Shown here piece after piece: positions 1-8,469 of a stretch of 12,543 bases of DNA. A program made the translations under genes and the position numbers. Source of the stretch: Discostella pseudostelligera (lineage: Eukaryota > Bacillariophyta > Thalassiosirophyceae > Thalassiosirales > Thalassiosiraceae); NCBI GenBank assembly GCA_036940085.1, contig JALLBK010000777.1, positions 1 to 12,543 on the forward strand, given 5' to 3'. Position 1 is the stretch's first letter. Every line of letters starts with the position of its first letter. Below the pieces are notes generated by a model. That model saw nothing but the letters and a program-made list of their open reading frames with translations, searched no databases and was not told the DNA's origin.

Positions 1-252
1 TGTCATGTATGGATTTTTAATATAGCGTAGCTTTATTTTAATTCATAGTAAGCCACCACATGATGTGTTGGAACCCAGTGAGAGGCACGGTAGCCGGCCA
101 GACGAGATATCTTGTGACGTCATGTTAAAACAGCGATAATATATACAAAGGTGACGTAGATAAAATCGCCAAATTTGTGCACCTCCAGATCTATTGCCTG
201 CCGTCTGCAGCCCAATTCCAAAACAAAAAACAAACCAAATCAAAAATCAACC
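1..252 (+). promoter_or_regulatory. 5' flank and probable promoter/5' UTR of the ISWI gene
   Basis: No gene is visible here. The stretch holds a perfect CRE/bZIP-type palindrome TGACGTCA at 115-122, a second TGACGT half-site at 152-157, and an A/T-rich TATA-like stretch around 138-147 between them. The 50 bases before the start codon are rich in A and C and lack in-frame ATG codons, as expected for a short 5' UTR. Assignment as promoter is inferred from position and motifs; the transcription start is not known. Confidence 0.5.
115..122. promoter_or_regulatory. CRE/bZIP-type palindrome TGACGTCA
   Basis: The 8 bp perfect palindrome TGACGTCA is the canonical site for CREB/ATF-type bZIP factors. 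It lies about 130 bp upstream of the ISWI start codon, and a TGACGT half-site follows at 152-157. In the diatom Phaeodactylum, TGACGT-type elements are known CO2/cAMP response elements bound by a bZIP factor. Function here is inferred from the motif only. Confidence 0.4.
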
Positions 253-3200
253 ATGGCGAAGAAGAAGGAGGACCGCTCCCACTGGGTAGCCGTCCAGCAG
301 GAATCCAAGGCCGGCGGGACCGACAATAATGCTCCACCACCTATCAAGCCTGCCAAGTCGGCCTACCAATTTTTCCAAAAAGAGAACAGCTCGTCTATCC
401 ACCAAGAACTCAATAATTCGTCGTCGTCGGGGTCGGCGGTCGATGTCGGCACCCTGGGACGGGAGGTGTCATCGCGATGGCAGAGCCTTCCATCGGCGGA
501 ACGTAGAAAGTATGAAGAGTTGGCCGAGAAGGATAAATATCGATTCTTATCTGAGAGTCATAAGCGGGATGTTGAGGCATTGGAGCGGAAAGAGCGGCTG
601 CAAAAGGAACGCGAGACTTTGATACTGGACGACGAGGACGATGATGACTTTCAGGGGGGAGGACGGGCGACGCGCCGAACGCGGCGGAAGAGAGAGCGCA
701 AGGCCGAGAAGAAGCGGGTGAAGAAAGAGCAGAAGAAGAAGGCGAAGAAGGCTGCTTCGAAGGTGGCGGCGCGCAAGACGAAAGATGACGATGATGACTC
801 GGATTATGAGAGTGACAGCAGCGAAGATGCTGAATCGTCCAGCTACGAAGACGAGTCATCGGAGGATGATGATTCTTCTGCTTCATCCTCCTCTTCTTCA
901 TCATCTGACTCTTCCAAAAATAAGAAGCCAACGAAGCGCTCTCCAGCCAAAGTCTCCCAAGCCGTACTCGACCGACGCTCACAGGCAAGGAAGGAAAAAC
1001 TTCAAAAGGAACAATACATTGAACAACGCCAATCAGATGTCCGCAGTGAACGCGCCTTGCAGGCCAAGCGTCGATTGGAATTTCTATTGAAACAGAGTGA
1101 TATATTCAGTCATTTCGGCAATGTCAAGCAGGAGAAGGCACGGTTAGGATTGTCGAGCAGTGTTGCCGCGACGACTACCAGCCTTGAGAAAGGAGATGGG
1201 GAGGATTGCAAAACGATTGTTCGTAAGCCAACTTCATCCTCTGCTACTGGGGGGAGCAATGATGATACGAAGGAGGTGGAAGAGGAGGAAAGACAGGAGG
1301 TGGACGAACATGAGGCGACGTACTTGACCGCACAGCCATCGACGCTACGTGGGAAGATGAGGCAGTATCAGTTGGAGGGATTAAATGTGAGTGGATGAGT
1401 GGTCAATACATGATCAGCGCGTATTGTGTGCACGGGCCTAATTTACTTACATTTTGTGCATTAGTGGATGATTCGATTACAGGAAAATGGAGTGAATGGG
1501 ATACTGGCAGATGAAATGGGATTAGGAAAGGTGTGTGTTGCCAACCATGCATATCCATTTCTCCCGGATTATTTTTCACACTAGAGACTTTGTTGTTGGC
1601 CCTTAATAATAGACGATGCAATCCATTTCAATTCTGGTTTACATGATGGAATTCAAAGCGGACAATGGACCCCACCTAATCATTGTGCCAAAATCAACGT
1701 TGAGCAATTGGATGAACGAGATTGAACGTTGGGCACCCAACCTGACCGCAGTCAAATTCCACGGGAGTAAAGAGGAGCGTCTTGATATTGCCAACAATGT
1801 ATTGCAGCCTGGACAGAGAGATGAAGAGCGGAAGTGGAATGTATGCGTTACCACTTACGAAATTTGCAATCTTGACCGCAATGTGTTCAACAAATTTGCG
1901 TGGTCATATCTCATTATCGACGAAGCGCATCGGCTCAAGAATGAAGCATCCATTTTCTCAAGAATTGTTCGCACCTTGGAAACGAGATTTCGTTTACTAT
2001 TGACCGGTACACCACTTCAGAACAATTTGCATGAACTATGGGCGCTGCTCAATTATCTTGTCCCAGATGTCTTCGCTTCATCAGAACAATTTGACGAATG
2101 GTTCAATCTTGACATTGATGACGCCGATGAGAAGAATAAGCTCATTTCGCAATTGCACAAGATATTGCGTCCATTTATGCTTCGACGACTCAAGGCAGAT
2201 GTCGAGAAGAGTCTACCCCCGAAGACAGAGACTATTCTGTTCACGGGCATGAGTGCTATGCAGAAGAAGCTGTACAAGGATATATTGATGCGCGATTTGG
2301 AGACACTTACTGGGAAGGCTGGGTCGGGAAGTAGGACGGCAGTTCTTAACATTGTGATGCAGCTGAGGAAATGTGCCGGACATCCCTACCTATTTCCAGG
2401 GGTAGAAGACCGATCGCTTGACCCACTTGGGGAGCACCTCGTTGAAAATTGCGGCAAGATGGTGTTGCTGGACAAGCTACTACTTCGGTTGAAGGAACGT
2501 GGTCATCGTGTGCTGCTGTTTACACAGATGACTCGAATCCTTGATATCATGGAGGATTATATGCACATGAGAGGATTTCAGTACTGTCGGATTGATGGCA
2601 ATACAAGTTATGAAGATCGAGAACAACGAATCGATGCATACAACCAACCAGATTCGGAGAAATTTCTCTTTTTGCTTTCTACCCGAGCCGGGGGTCTCGG
2701 AATCAATCTGCAAACAGCTGATGTTGTCATTCTATACGACAGGTGAGCAGTAAACTTTGCAAACCAATGGGAATATTGTGTACCTGTATGATGGATTATT
2801 ATCTCACATCAACCTTCTCCCCGATAGCGATTGGAATCCAATGGCAGATTTGTGAGCATTACTGTACCTTGACGCTCTTTTTGAGCTCCCGGTAGCACTG
2901 CTTTCGGTTGCTCACCTCTACTCTGAATCCTTTCATTTCTTTTTTTTTTCTGTAGGCAAGCACAAGATCGCGCTCATAGGTAATTTAGAGTTTGTCCTTG
3001 ATACAACTTTTCTGATATGATGCTCCATTATTCACTCAGATTGCTATCGTTTATTCATACTCCAGAATTGGGCAGAAACGAACAGTGCAGGTCTTTCGGT
3101 TAGTTACGGAAGATACAGTTGAGCAGAAAGTCGTTGAGCGAGCCCAGCAAAAGGTCAGCCCGTAAATGCGATGGTACAGCATCATTCTATCCTTATTCAT

Positions 3201-5766
3201 ATCACTTCTCATTTCAACACGTTTCACTTCTCGCTGCAACAGCTCAAACTTGACGCAATGGTGGTGCAGCAAGGTCGATTGAAAGAAAAGGACAAGCTGA
3301 CTGCCGAAGAGTTACTCGATGCAATTCGTTTCGGGGCGGACAAGATATTCAAGTCGAAAGATTCATCAATCACTGATGACGATGTAAGTGCGGTTTTAGG
3401 ATTTCATGTTCGTTTCGCCGTCTTAGCATGTTCCGGATGCATTCTAATTTCGCAATCCTACTCCGTAGATCGACCTGATACTCGATTCTGGAAAGAAAAA
3501 GACACAGGAGCTAAATGATAAGCTTCAAGCTGCTCAGAAGGGTGATCTGCTTGATTTCAAACTTGACGGTGGCATTTCTGCACAAACCTTTGAAGGTATC
3601 GATTATTCAGAGGCAAAGAACGCCCAGTTTACAGAGGACCTACTAAGCTACATCGACGTGGGAAAGCGGGAGCGACGAACAGTGGCGTACAATGAGAATC
3701 AGCTCTATATGCAACAAGTCAAACAGCAAGCCTCACAGCCGAAGAAAACTCCGAAGAAGGAAATAAAGTTGCCCAAAATGTTGCGTCTTCCGAAGATGGA
3801 GGAGTGGCAAATGTTTGACCGTAAGGCACTGTACGCTTTGCAGGAGATGGAGGAGGAGGCATTTCGCACACTACCAGAGGAAATGCAGTTGGCAGTAGGA
3901 GGAACCAAGAGTTCAAAATCCAATGATGAGCACAAGAAACTAGATGACAGTCTACCGAACGACGATGCCACAGCTCAAAGCAGCGCTCCAATGTCTGGTG
4001 AGGGCGAGTCTGATGTGCAACCTAACACCGCAGCCGACCCAACAGATGGCAATACCGACCAAGGCACTAAAATTACCCTTGAATCATTGCCACCGCTGCT
4101 GAGTGATGATCAGATGGATTTGAAGAATCGTCTTCTTGCGGAAGGCTTTGCAGATTGGAGCAGGCATCACTTCACGGCGTTTGTTAAAGCGAACGGGAAG
4201 TATGGCAGATCGAATTACGCGAAGATTGCAAATGATGTCGGCAAACCAGTTAGTGCCATTCAAGCATATTCAGAGGCCTTTTGGAGTGATAGTTTTGGCA
4301 AGAAGCGATTTACTGAGCACGAGTATGACCGTGTTGTGAAGAGCATCGAAAAAGGCGAAAAGAAGATTGACGACATCAAAGGCCTTCAGAGAGGGACGAG
4401 AGTGTTGATATCCTTGTTCGAGAATCCGTGGCACGAGCTGCAATTTACTCATGTGAATACGAAGGATAAGAAATTTACTGCCGAGGAGGACAGATGGTTA
4501 CTGTGTTGGGCTCACAAGGTACGCCAAGACCCCTTCATTTTGCCCTTTTTCTCCCGCCTCCGCTTACATTTCCTTTACTGTTTGCCATGCATGTTATCAT
4601 TGATCGGCAATAGTACGGATACGGCCAGGTATGTTCCTCAATAAACTGTTGCTGCAACATTCTCTGCCAAATCTGGATTTCGGATCTCATGTACGCCACA
4701 TTCTTTTCTCCCTGATTTCAGTGGGAGGCCATTAAATTCGCAATTCGGCGCAGCAGCAATTTTAGGTTTGATTACTTTCTAAAAAGTTTACCGATCGATG
4801 CAATTGTGAGTGTACATGTGATGGGCACGACGAGTTGCGAAGGTTGCATCTTTGTTACGAATTGAGTCTGTTTCTCACCTTCGTTGTTTCTTTCTCTGCA
4901 GGGTCGTCGTTGCGAGCAACTGATGCGATTTGCTGAGAAGGAAGTCGAGTACATGGAGAAGCAGGCGCTGGAGGAAGCTGAAAAAGAAGGCCGGTCGATC
5001 CCCCCTGGCGAAATTGTCCTGCCGAATTTTAAGGAGCTTCAAGCAAAGAGACGAGCTGAAGTAGAACGCCATATTCTTGAAGAGAGGTCTGTCCTCGAAA
5101 AGAATGTATCGGATATTGACCTGCAAATCCAACAAATTCAACAAGCATTGCTTGATCTCGAAGGTGCACATGCTGTCGAAGAGCCATCTAATCATGCAAC
5201 TGCAGAGCCTCCGAATAGCAAGAAGCGCAGAGCTGTAGACTCAAATGTTGCTACAGACGAAGGTAGGGGTGCTGGTTTTGTGGGACCTGGTAGCGAGTTT
5301 GTCGAATTCCCTGAATACGATGGAGAGGAGGAACCAAGCGAAAACAAAAAGGCATTCACATTATTCTGCAAGAGAACGCGGAGAGAGGTTAAGAATTCAC
5401 TGAGCCCTGCTCAGAGAAAAGATAAGGTGAATCCGAATCAAATTGTTTATGACCGATACTCGCTTTTTCCTCTCACCTCTTCGTTATCCTTGATCGAACA
5501 TACTCTCATCCCATTTGTAGGACCATGTCAATGGCTTATTGAAAGAACGCTGGTATGCACTCCCCGATGATGAAAAACATGTTTGGGAAGAATGGGAGGT
5601 TTGGGACGCCAAACGATATGAGTACCAATGCGACATTTACGAGAACAAACAAAGCCGTGCAAAGAAGTCAAAGAATGACCATCAAATGAAGGATGGATCG
5701 TCATTACCAAAAAAGTCAGCAAACGATTCGAAAGGACTACAACATATCCCGAAGAAGAGGAGATGA
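253..5766 (+). CDS. ISWI: ISWI-family SNF2 chromatin-remodelling ATPase with N- and C-terminal HMG-boxes (12 exons)
   Basis: ATP-dependent nucleosome-sliding motor acting in the nucleus. Proposed exons: 253-1386, 1465-1530, 1613-2742, 2828-2851, 2956-2979, 3066-3153, 3243-3383, 3469-4518, 4614-4628, 4722-4805, 4902-5426, 5521-5766. All junctions are GT-AG and keep frame, giving about 1508 residues against roughly 1000 for usual ISWI. Start: first in-frame ATG, in a good context (CAACCATGG). Domains in order: HMG-box (33-100); Lys/Arg, Asp/Glu and poly-Ser low-complexity region; ISWI-type [11 protein letters not shown] (about 275-287); SNF2 ATPase with Walker A DEMGLGKT (394-401), DEAH (503-506), LTGTPLQNN (about 530) and [11 protein letters not shown] (786-796); HAND (about 970-1010); SANT (about 1095-1150); SLIDE (about 1205-1265); second HMG-box (about 1399-1455); basic tail. 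The HAND-SANT-SLIDE order, with no chromodomain or bromodomain, separates it from CHD, SWI/SNF and INO80. Family call is very secure; the last intron's donor is the least certain junction. Confidence 0.94.
348..552 (+). other. HMG-box domain at the N-terminus of ISWI
   Basis: Residues about 33-100 fit an HMG-box. [15 protein letters not shown] start (helix 1) is followed by [20 protein letters not shown] and [10 protein letters not shown] (helices 2 and 3), with the conserved Trp at 76 and Tyr at 87. A Ser-rich insertion of several residues lengthens the loop between helices 1 and 2. HMG-boxes bind and bend DNA, so this one would add a DNA contact next to the remodeller motor. It is not part of the canonical animal, yeast or plant ISWI polypeptide. 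Confidence 0.8.
2828..2851 (+). other. 24-nt microexon (ISWI exon 4, helicase motif V region)
   Basis: Flanked by an 85 bp intron ending CGATAG and a 104 bp intron starting GTGAGC. It completes a split Ser codon and encodes DWNPMAD plus two bases of the next Leu codon. This matches the SDWNPQMDLQAQ stretch of ISWI, with MAD in place of the usual QMD. Without this exon the DWNP segment of the second RecA lobe is lost but the frame is kept. Confidence 0.88.
2956..2979 (+). other. 24-nt microexon (ISWI exon 5, helicase motif VI)
   Basis: Preceded by a strong polypyrimidine tract of ten T and TGTAG, and followed by GTAATT. It completes a Leu codon and encodes QAQDRAH plus two bases of the next Arg codon, which exon 6 completes before IGQ. 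These are the arginine-finger residues of SNF2 motif VI. Length and phase are the same as in exon 4, so skipping would keep the frame while removing catalytic residues. Confidence 0.88.
4614..4628 (+). other. 15-nt microexon (ISWI exon 9, SLIDE domain)
   Basis: Five codons, YGYGQ, lie between CGGCAATAG and GTATGT. Placed between exon 8 (ending LLCWAHK) and exon 10 (starting WEAIKFAIR), they restore the SLIDE pattern seen in other ISWI proteins, where the helix after 'HK' is followed by a Gly-rich turn and then W/Y-E. Phase 0 on both sides. Confidence 0.82.
5341..5610 (+). other. HMG-box domain at the C-terminus of ISWI, split by the last intron
   Basis: [26 protein letters not shown] (exon 11, about residues 1400 onward) joined to [24 protein letters not shown] (exon 12) fits the HMG-box pattern, including the Aromatic-x-x-F start, R-W-x-x-L and D-E-K. 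The intron (5427-5520) sits in the loop between helices 1 and 2. Donor AAG|GTGAAT at 5427 is preferred; a weaker in-frame donor ATT|GTTTAT at 5445 would add six residues. Confidence 0.72.
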
Positions 5767-5854
5767 GTGCGTTTCGTAGCAATAATGGGAACTGTTAATA
5801 CATGAGTCTCATACTACACCCTACACCTGACCCGATTCAATCTAAGGAAAGAAA
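5767..5854. other. 88 bp convergent intergenic spacer
   Basis: This is the only sequence between the ISWI stop codon (plus strand) and the DRE2 stop codon (minus strand). No clear AATAAA signal or hairpin is visible. The 3' UTRs of the two genes probably overlap. Confidence 0.6.
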
Positions 5855-6688
5855 TCAAAGATCATCTCTCAACTCCAATACAAGATGCTCCTCCCCCTCT
5901 TTAAACGCTGGCATTCCCAAGTACGGGCAACCAGCACACCGAAACGCATCCCCCTTGGCACAATTGCCACATGAACTCTTATGCGGCTCCTTCTTTTCTT
6001 CGCCCCGTGCTTCCGCAGACTCCTTCTCAGCCCTACCACAAGTACAATTATCGCAAGCCTTGCGTCCCCCGCAATCATCACCAGCAGCCTTGGCACGTGC
6101 CTCGAGATCCATGGTAGGGGGAGGAGCGAGCATGTCATCATCATCATCGCCGCCATTATTTGCCAATAAATCATCTTCGTCAATCTGATCGTCGTCTTCG
6201 TCATCATCCAAATTCAACGTCACCTTTGCTTTATTCTTGGCACTAAAATTCAATCGCGCAGGTGCCGAAGCAATATCCGCAGTCGATGCAACCTTATGAG
6301 CGGTAAACACGCGTCCACCACCACCCCCCTCTCGTTGTTCCGACTCAATCTTCAGCCCGGCCAGCACAAATGATGTCATGATAATACCCCAATCCATTTG
6401 GTGTTCAGTCGAAGTAACAGAAATAACATGCACGGAAAGTTTGCCGCTGGGGCGTATGTATTTCACCAGTGACGCCAAGGCTAATGCATCATAATGACTC
6501 AGTAATTCTGATGAATGGAGGTAGATGTCGATGGACGAGAGGGTCGCAACGGCAGCGGTCGACGAGAGACAGATTGACAAACTCTCTTTTTTGGGAGCAT
6601 TAACGATGACGGCGCCGTCGACTGCGGGTGTGTCGGTGGCGTAGCCTCCAATGTGGATGGCAACAGAAGCGGCGGCGGCGGCTGTCAT
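5855..6688 (-). CDS. DRE2: DRE2/anamorsin (CIAPIN1) cytosolic Fe-S cluster assembly protein
   Basis: Electron-transfer protein of the cytosolic iron-sulfur assembly (CIA) pathway; in yeast and human it receives electrons from the diflavin reductase Tah18/NDOR1. The 277-residue intronless product has an N-terminal degenerate methyltransferase-like domain (about 1-130; it keeps [26 protein letters not shown] but no SAM-binding Gly motif), a Gly- and Asp/Glu-rich linker, and a C-terminal CIAPIN1 domain. The CIAPIN1 domain holds two cysteine clusters: C206-x5-C212-x2-C215-x-C217 and the twin motif C240-x2-C243-x7-C251-x2-C254, the latter within [23 protein letters not shown], the family signature. 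The first cluster is normally Cx8Cx2CxC in human and plant proteins, so the first gap is three residues short. The start at 6688 has a good context (AACCATGAC) and the expected length. The frame stays open to an ATG at 6874 (62 more codons), but that extension looks like non-coding sequence. Confidence 0.95.
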   Translation of the reverse strand: MTAAAAASVAIHIGGYATDTPAVDGAVIVNAPKKESLSICLSSTAAVATLSSIDIYLHSSELLSHYDALALASLVKYIRPSGKLSVHVISVTSTEHQMDWGIIMTSFVLAGLKIESEQREGGGGGRVFTAHKVASTADIASAPARLNFSAKNKAKVTLNLDDDEDDDQIDEDDLLANNGGDDDDDMLAPPPTMDLEARAKAAGDDCGGRKACDNCTCGRAEKESAEARGEEKKEPHKSSCGNCAKGDAFRCAGCPYLGMPAFKEGEEHLVLELRDDL

Positions 6689-7170
6689 GGTTAAACTATC
6701 ATACTGGGAAAAGTGTTGGTGTTTTGGTTGTGTTCGCGGTTCGCGGCTCGGATTCCAACCAACAAGAAGTAGCAACAAGTGGTATGGTCCGTCCTCGGTC
6801 CGTCCGTCGATCGAAGGTGCATGCGGACACAGATCTGTCCGTAGAAGGTCACCACTTACACGTGGTAGTTCCATATCAAAGCGCTACATATCGTGTTACA
6901 CCTACTCCTAGCATATTTTTGGATGGATCTGCAGGAACAGGAGACTCCATGATGGCTAGGTAGTATCGTACTGCTTTAGACGAGGCAAAGATTGACTAGA
7001 TATTTGGTAAAGGACTACACACTATTTTTAGCACGACCACTCAACCATAATATTATGACTTACTGTCCGAACTATCTCAATATCAGCTTTATTGATTTGT
7101 TTTCGCGCTCAATCTATCACCTATCGGAGTAGCTTTATGGTTGTTTCATCACATCATCAGCTTGTTACTC
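6689..7170. other. 482 bp intergenic region: DRE2 5' flank and P5CR 3' flank
   Basis: No convincing gene. Near DRE2 it holds two tandem GTTCGCG heptamers (6732-6745), two direct GGTCCGTCC copies 11 bp apart (6786-6794 and 6797-6805) and a 10 bp palindrome ACAGATCTGT (about 6828-6837). The part from about 6960 to 7170 is A/T-rich with no structure I recognise and probably contains the P5CR 3' UTR. Short open frames here have no protein-like composition or family resemblance. Confidence 0.5.
6786..6805. repeat. Two direct GGTCCGTCC copies (11 bp period) upstream of DRE2
   Basis: GGTCCGTCC occurs at 6786-6794 and again at 6797-6805, about 100-120 bp upstream of the DRE2 start codon. Paired copies one helical turn apart could be a factor-binding site; no specific factor is recognised. 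Confidence 0.35.
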
Positions 7171-8101
7171 TCACAAGCCATGTCTTTGAATTTCATCCTC
7201 CGAAGTTCCTCCGAGCTGATAAGATCGCTTGGTCGCAGAAGTAACTGCTGACATCGCGGCGGCACGAAATCCACTAGCAAAAAACATGTTTTATTAACAT
7301 ATCAAGAGGATAACACAAAAAGTATAAAACCCATATCGCTTACCCTTTCTCCAAAGCCTCAACACCCGCAATGGTAGTACCTCCTGGACTTGTTACTGCA
7401 TCTTTTAATTCCCCAGGGTGCTTTCCTGTCTTCAACACCATTTCTGCCGCTCCCTTCACCGTCTGTGCAGCTAGAGTAGTTGCAATGTTTCGAGGTAAAC
7501 CTGCCTTCACACCACCATCACTCAATGCCTCAATAAATTGGAATACAAACGCCGGACCACTTCCAGATAAACCCGTTACAGCATTGAGCAATGTTTCGCT
7601 AACTTCCACTGATACACCGACCGCATCGAAGAGTGTCTTGACCAGTGTCCGATCTTCATCGGTAGCAAGCGTCCCCAATGCGAATCCAGATGCAGCCTCT
7701 CCAACAAAGCATGGTGTGTTGGGCATAACCCGAATTACTCGTCGACCTGGCAAAGCATTCTCAAGTGATGCCAACGTTATACCGGCAGCAATGGAAATGA
7801 TGACCGCACCACTATCCTCAGCCGCCATGATGTCCTTACATGCCTCCATAACACAATTTGGTTTGACAGCTAAAAATATCGCTCCATCGGAATTAGCGCA
7901 AACACCTCCGTTCGAGTCAGTAGTATTGTATCCCTTATTTGCAGCGGCAGTTAATGTGGGAGGGTAGACGTCATAACACCAAATTTGATCCGCTGTTCGT
8001 AGACCCTTCGCTACGATGCCACCGATGAGGCTCGATGCCATCATCCCAGCGCCGATGAATCCAATATTTCCATTACGACCAGTAGATGCATTTGAATCCA
8101 T
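7171..8101 (-). CDS. P5CR: Pyrroline-5-carboxylate reductase (2 exons)
   Basis: Reduces pyrroline-5-carboxylate to L-proline with NAD(P)H, the final step of proline synthesis. Exons on the minus strand are 8101-7344 and 7273-7171, separated by a 70 bp GT-AG intron (7343-7274) whose removal turns EALEKG into EALEKGGFRAAAMSAV. The product is 286 residues, normal for the family. N-terminal Rossmann dinucleotide-binding motif GFIGAGMMA (14-22); MPNTPCFVGEAASG in the middle; LSGSGPAFVFQFIEALSDGG of the dimerisation domain; and the C-terminal ProC signature AVTSPGGTTIAGVEALE. No signal or transit peptide is visible (it starts MDSNASTGRNGN), so a cytosolic enzyme is likely. The gene is divergent from the ViaA-RavA gene, with 407 bp between start codons, and shares its E2F-like promoter. 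Confidence 0.96.
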
Positions 8102-8230
8102 TCTGCAATTTGTTCAATAGATTACGATGAGTTCTGTCTACCGCAGCATAGATTGATGGTTGGAGTTTGGATTTGTTGGAGTTGGTCCAGTTGGAGGTGA
8201 TGAGTGGAAGTCGAAGGCGATCGATGGGAT

Positions 8231-8324
8231 GAAAGATATGGCGGGAAACAAGATTTGGCGTGGCCGGCGCGAAAAGATATGGCGGGAAAAGAGATTCGCA
8301 AAAAGATTTGGCATGGCCGGCGCG
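8231..8324. repeat. Imperfect tandem duplication (41 and 54 bp units)
   Basis: Unit A (8231-8271) and unit B (8271-8324) share GAAA(A)GATATGGCGGGAAA at one end and AAGATTTGGCRTGGCCGGC then GCG at the other. Unit B carries about 13 extra bases (GAGATTCGCAAAA-like) in the middle. Each unit contains one TGGCGGGAA E2F-like site and a GCCGGC palindrome, so the duplication multiplied binding sites. Confidence 0.75.
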
Positions 8325-8439
8325 GTTCCCGCCATTCTTTGGATGTAGAAAATTTGGCGGGAAGTGCAATTGGAGAAAATGGCGGGAAGTGTGCCAGCAC
8401 ATCGTCGCTGCGATTTGCGATCGTCGGTGGCGACCATGC

Positions 8440-8469
8440 ATGTTGATGTTGATGTATCAACACTATTGA
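8440..8469 (+). other. Possible nine-codon upstream ORF with a short hairpin
   Basis: ATG at 8440 opens a nine-codon frame (MLMLMYQHY) that stops 39 bases before the ViaA-RavA start. A second ATG at 8436 opens a frame that overlaps the main start out of frame. The region also contains a 7 bp inverted repeat, TGTTGAT/ATCAACA, at 8447-8462 with a 2-base centre. It matters only if the transcript begins upstream of 8436, which is unknown. Confidence 0.25.

Noticed and set aside
175..252. In-frame extension of ISWI upstream of the ATG at 253
   Set aside because: The open frame begins with TTG, not ATG. The added residues have no domain character, and the ATG at 253 has a good initiation context.
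410..988. 192-codon minus-strand ORF opposite ISWI exon 1
   Set aside because: Shadow of the low-complexity Ser, Lys and Asp/Glu-rich coding region; the composition is an artefact of that bias.
253..5766. CHD, SWI/SNF (Brm) or INO80 remodeller
   Set aside because: There is no chromodomain, bromodomain or large ATPase insertion, and HAND, SANT and SLIDE are present in ISWI order.
6689..6874. 62-codon N-terminal extension of DRE2 to an ATG at 6874
   Set aside because: The extension is outside the usual family length, low in conservation features, and overlaps promoter-like repeats. The ATG at 6688 has a better context and gives a normal protein. It remains formally possible.
7371..7967. 198-codon plus-strand ORF opposite P5CR
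   Set aside because: It is an antisense shadow of the strongly conserved P5CR exon, with no family resemblance.
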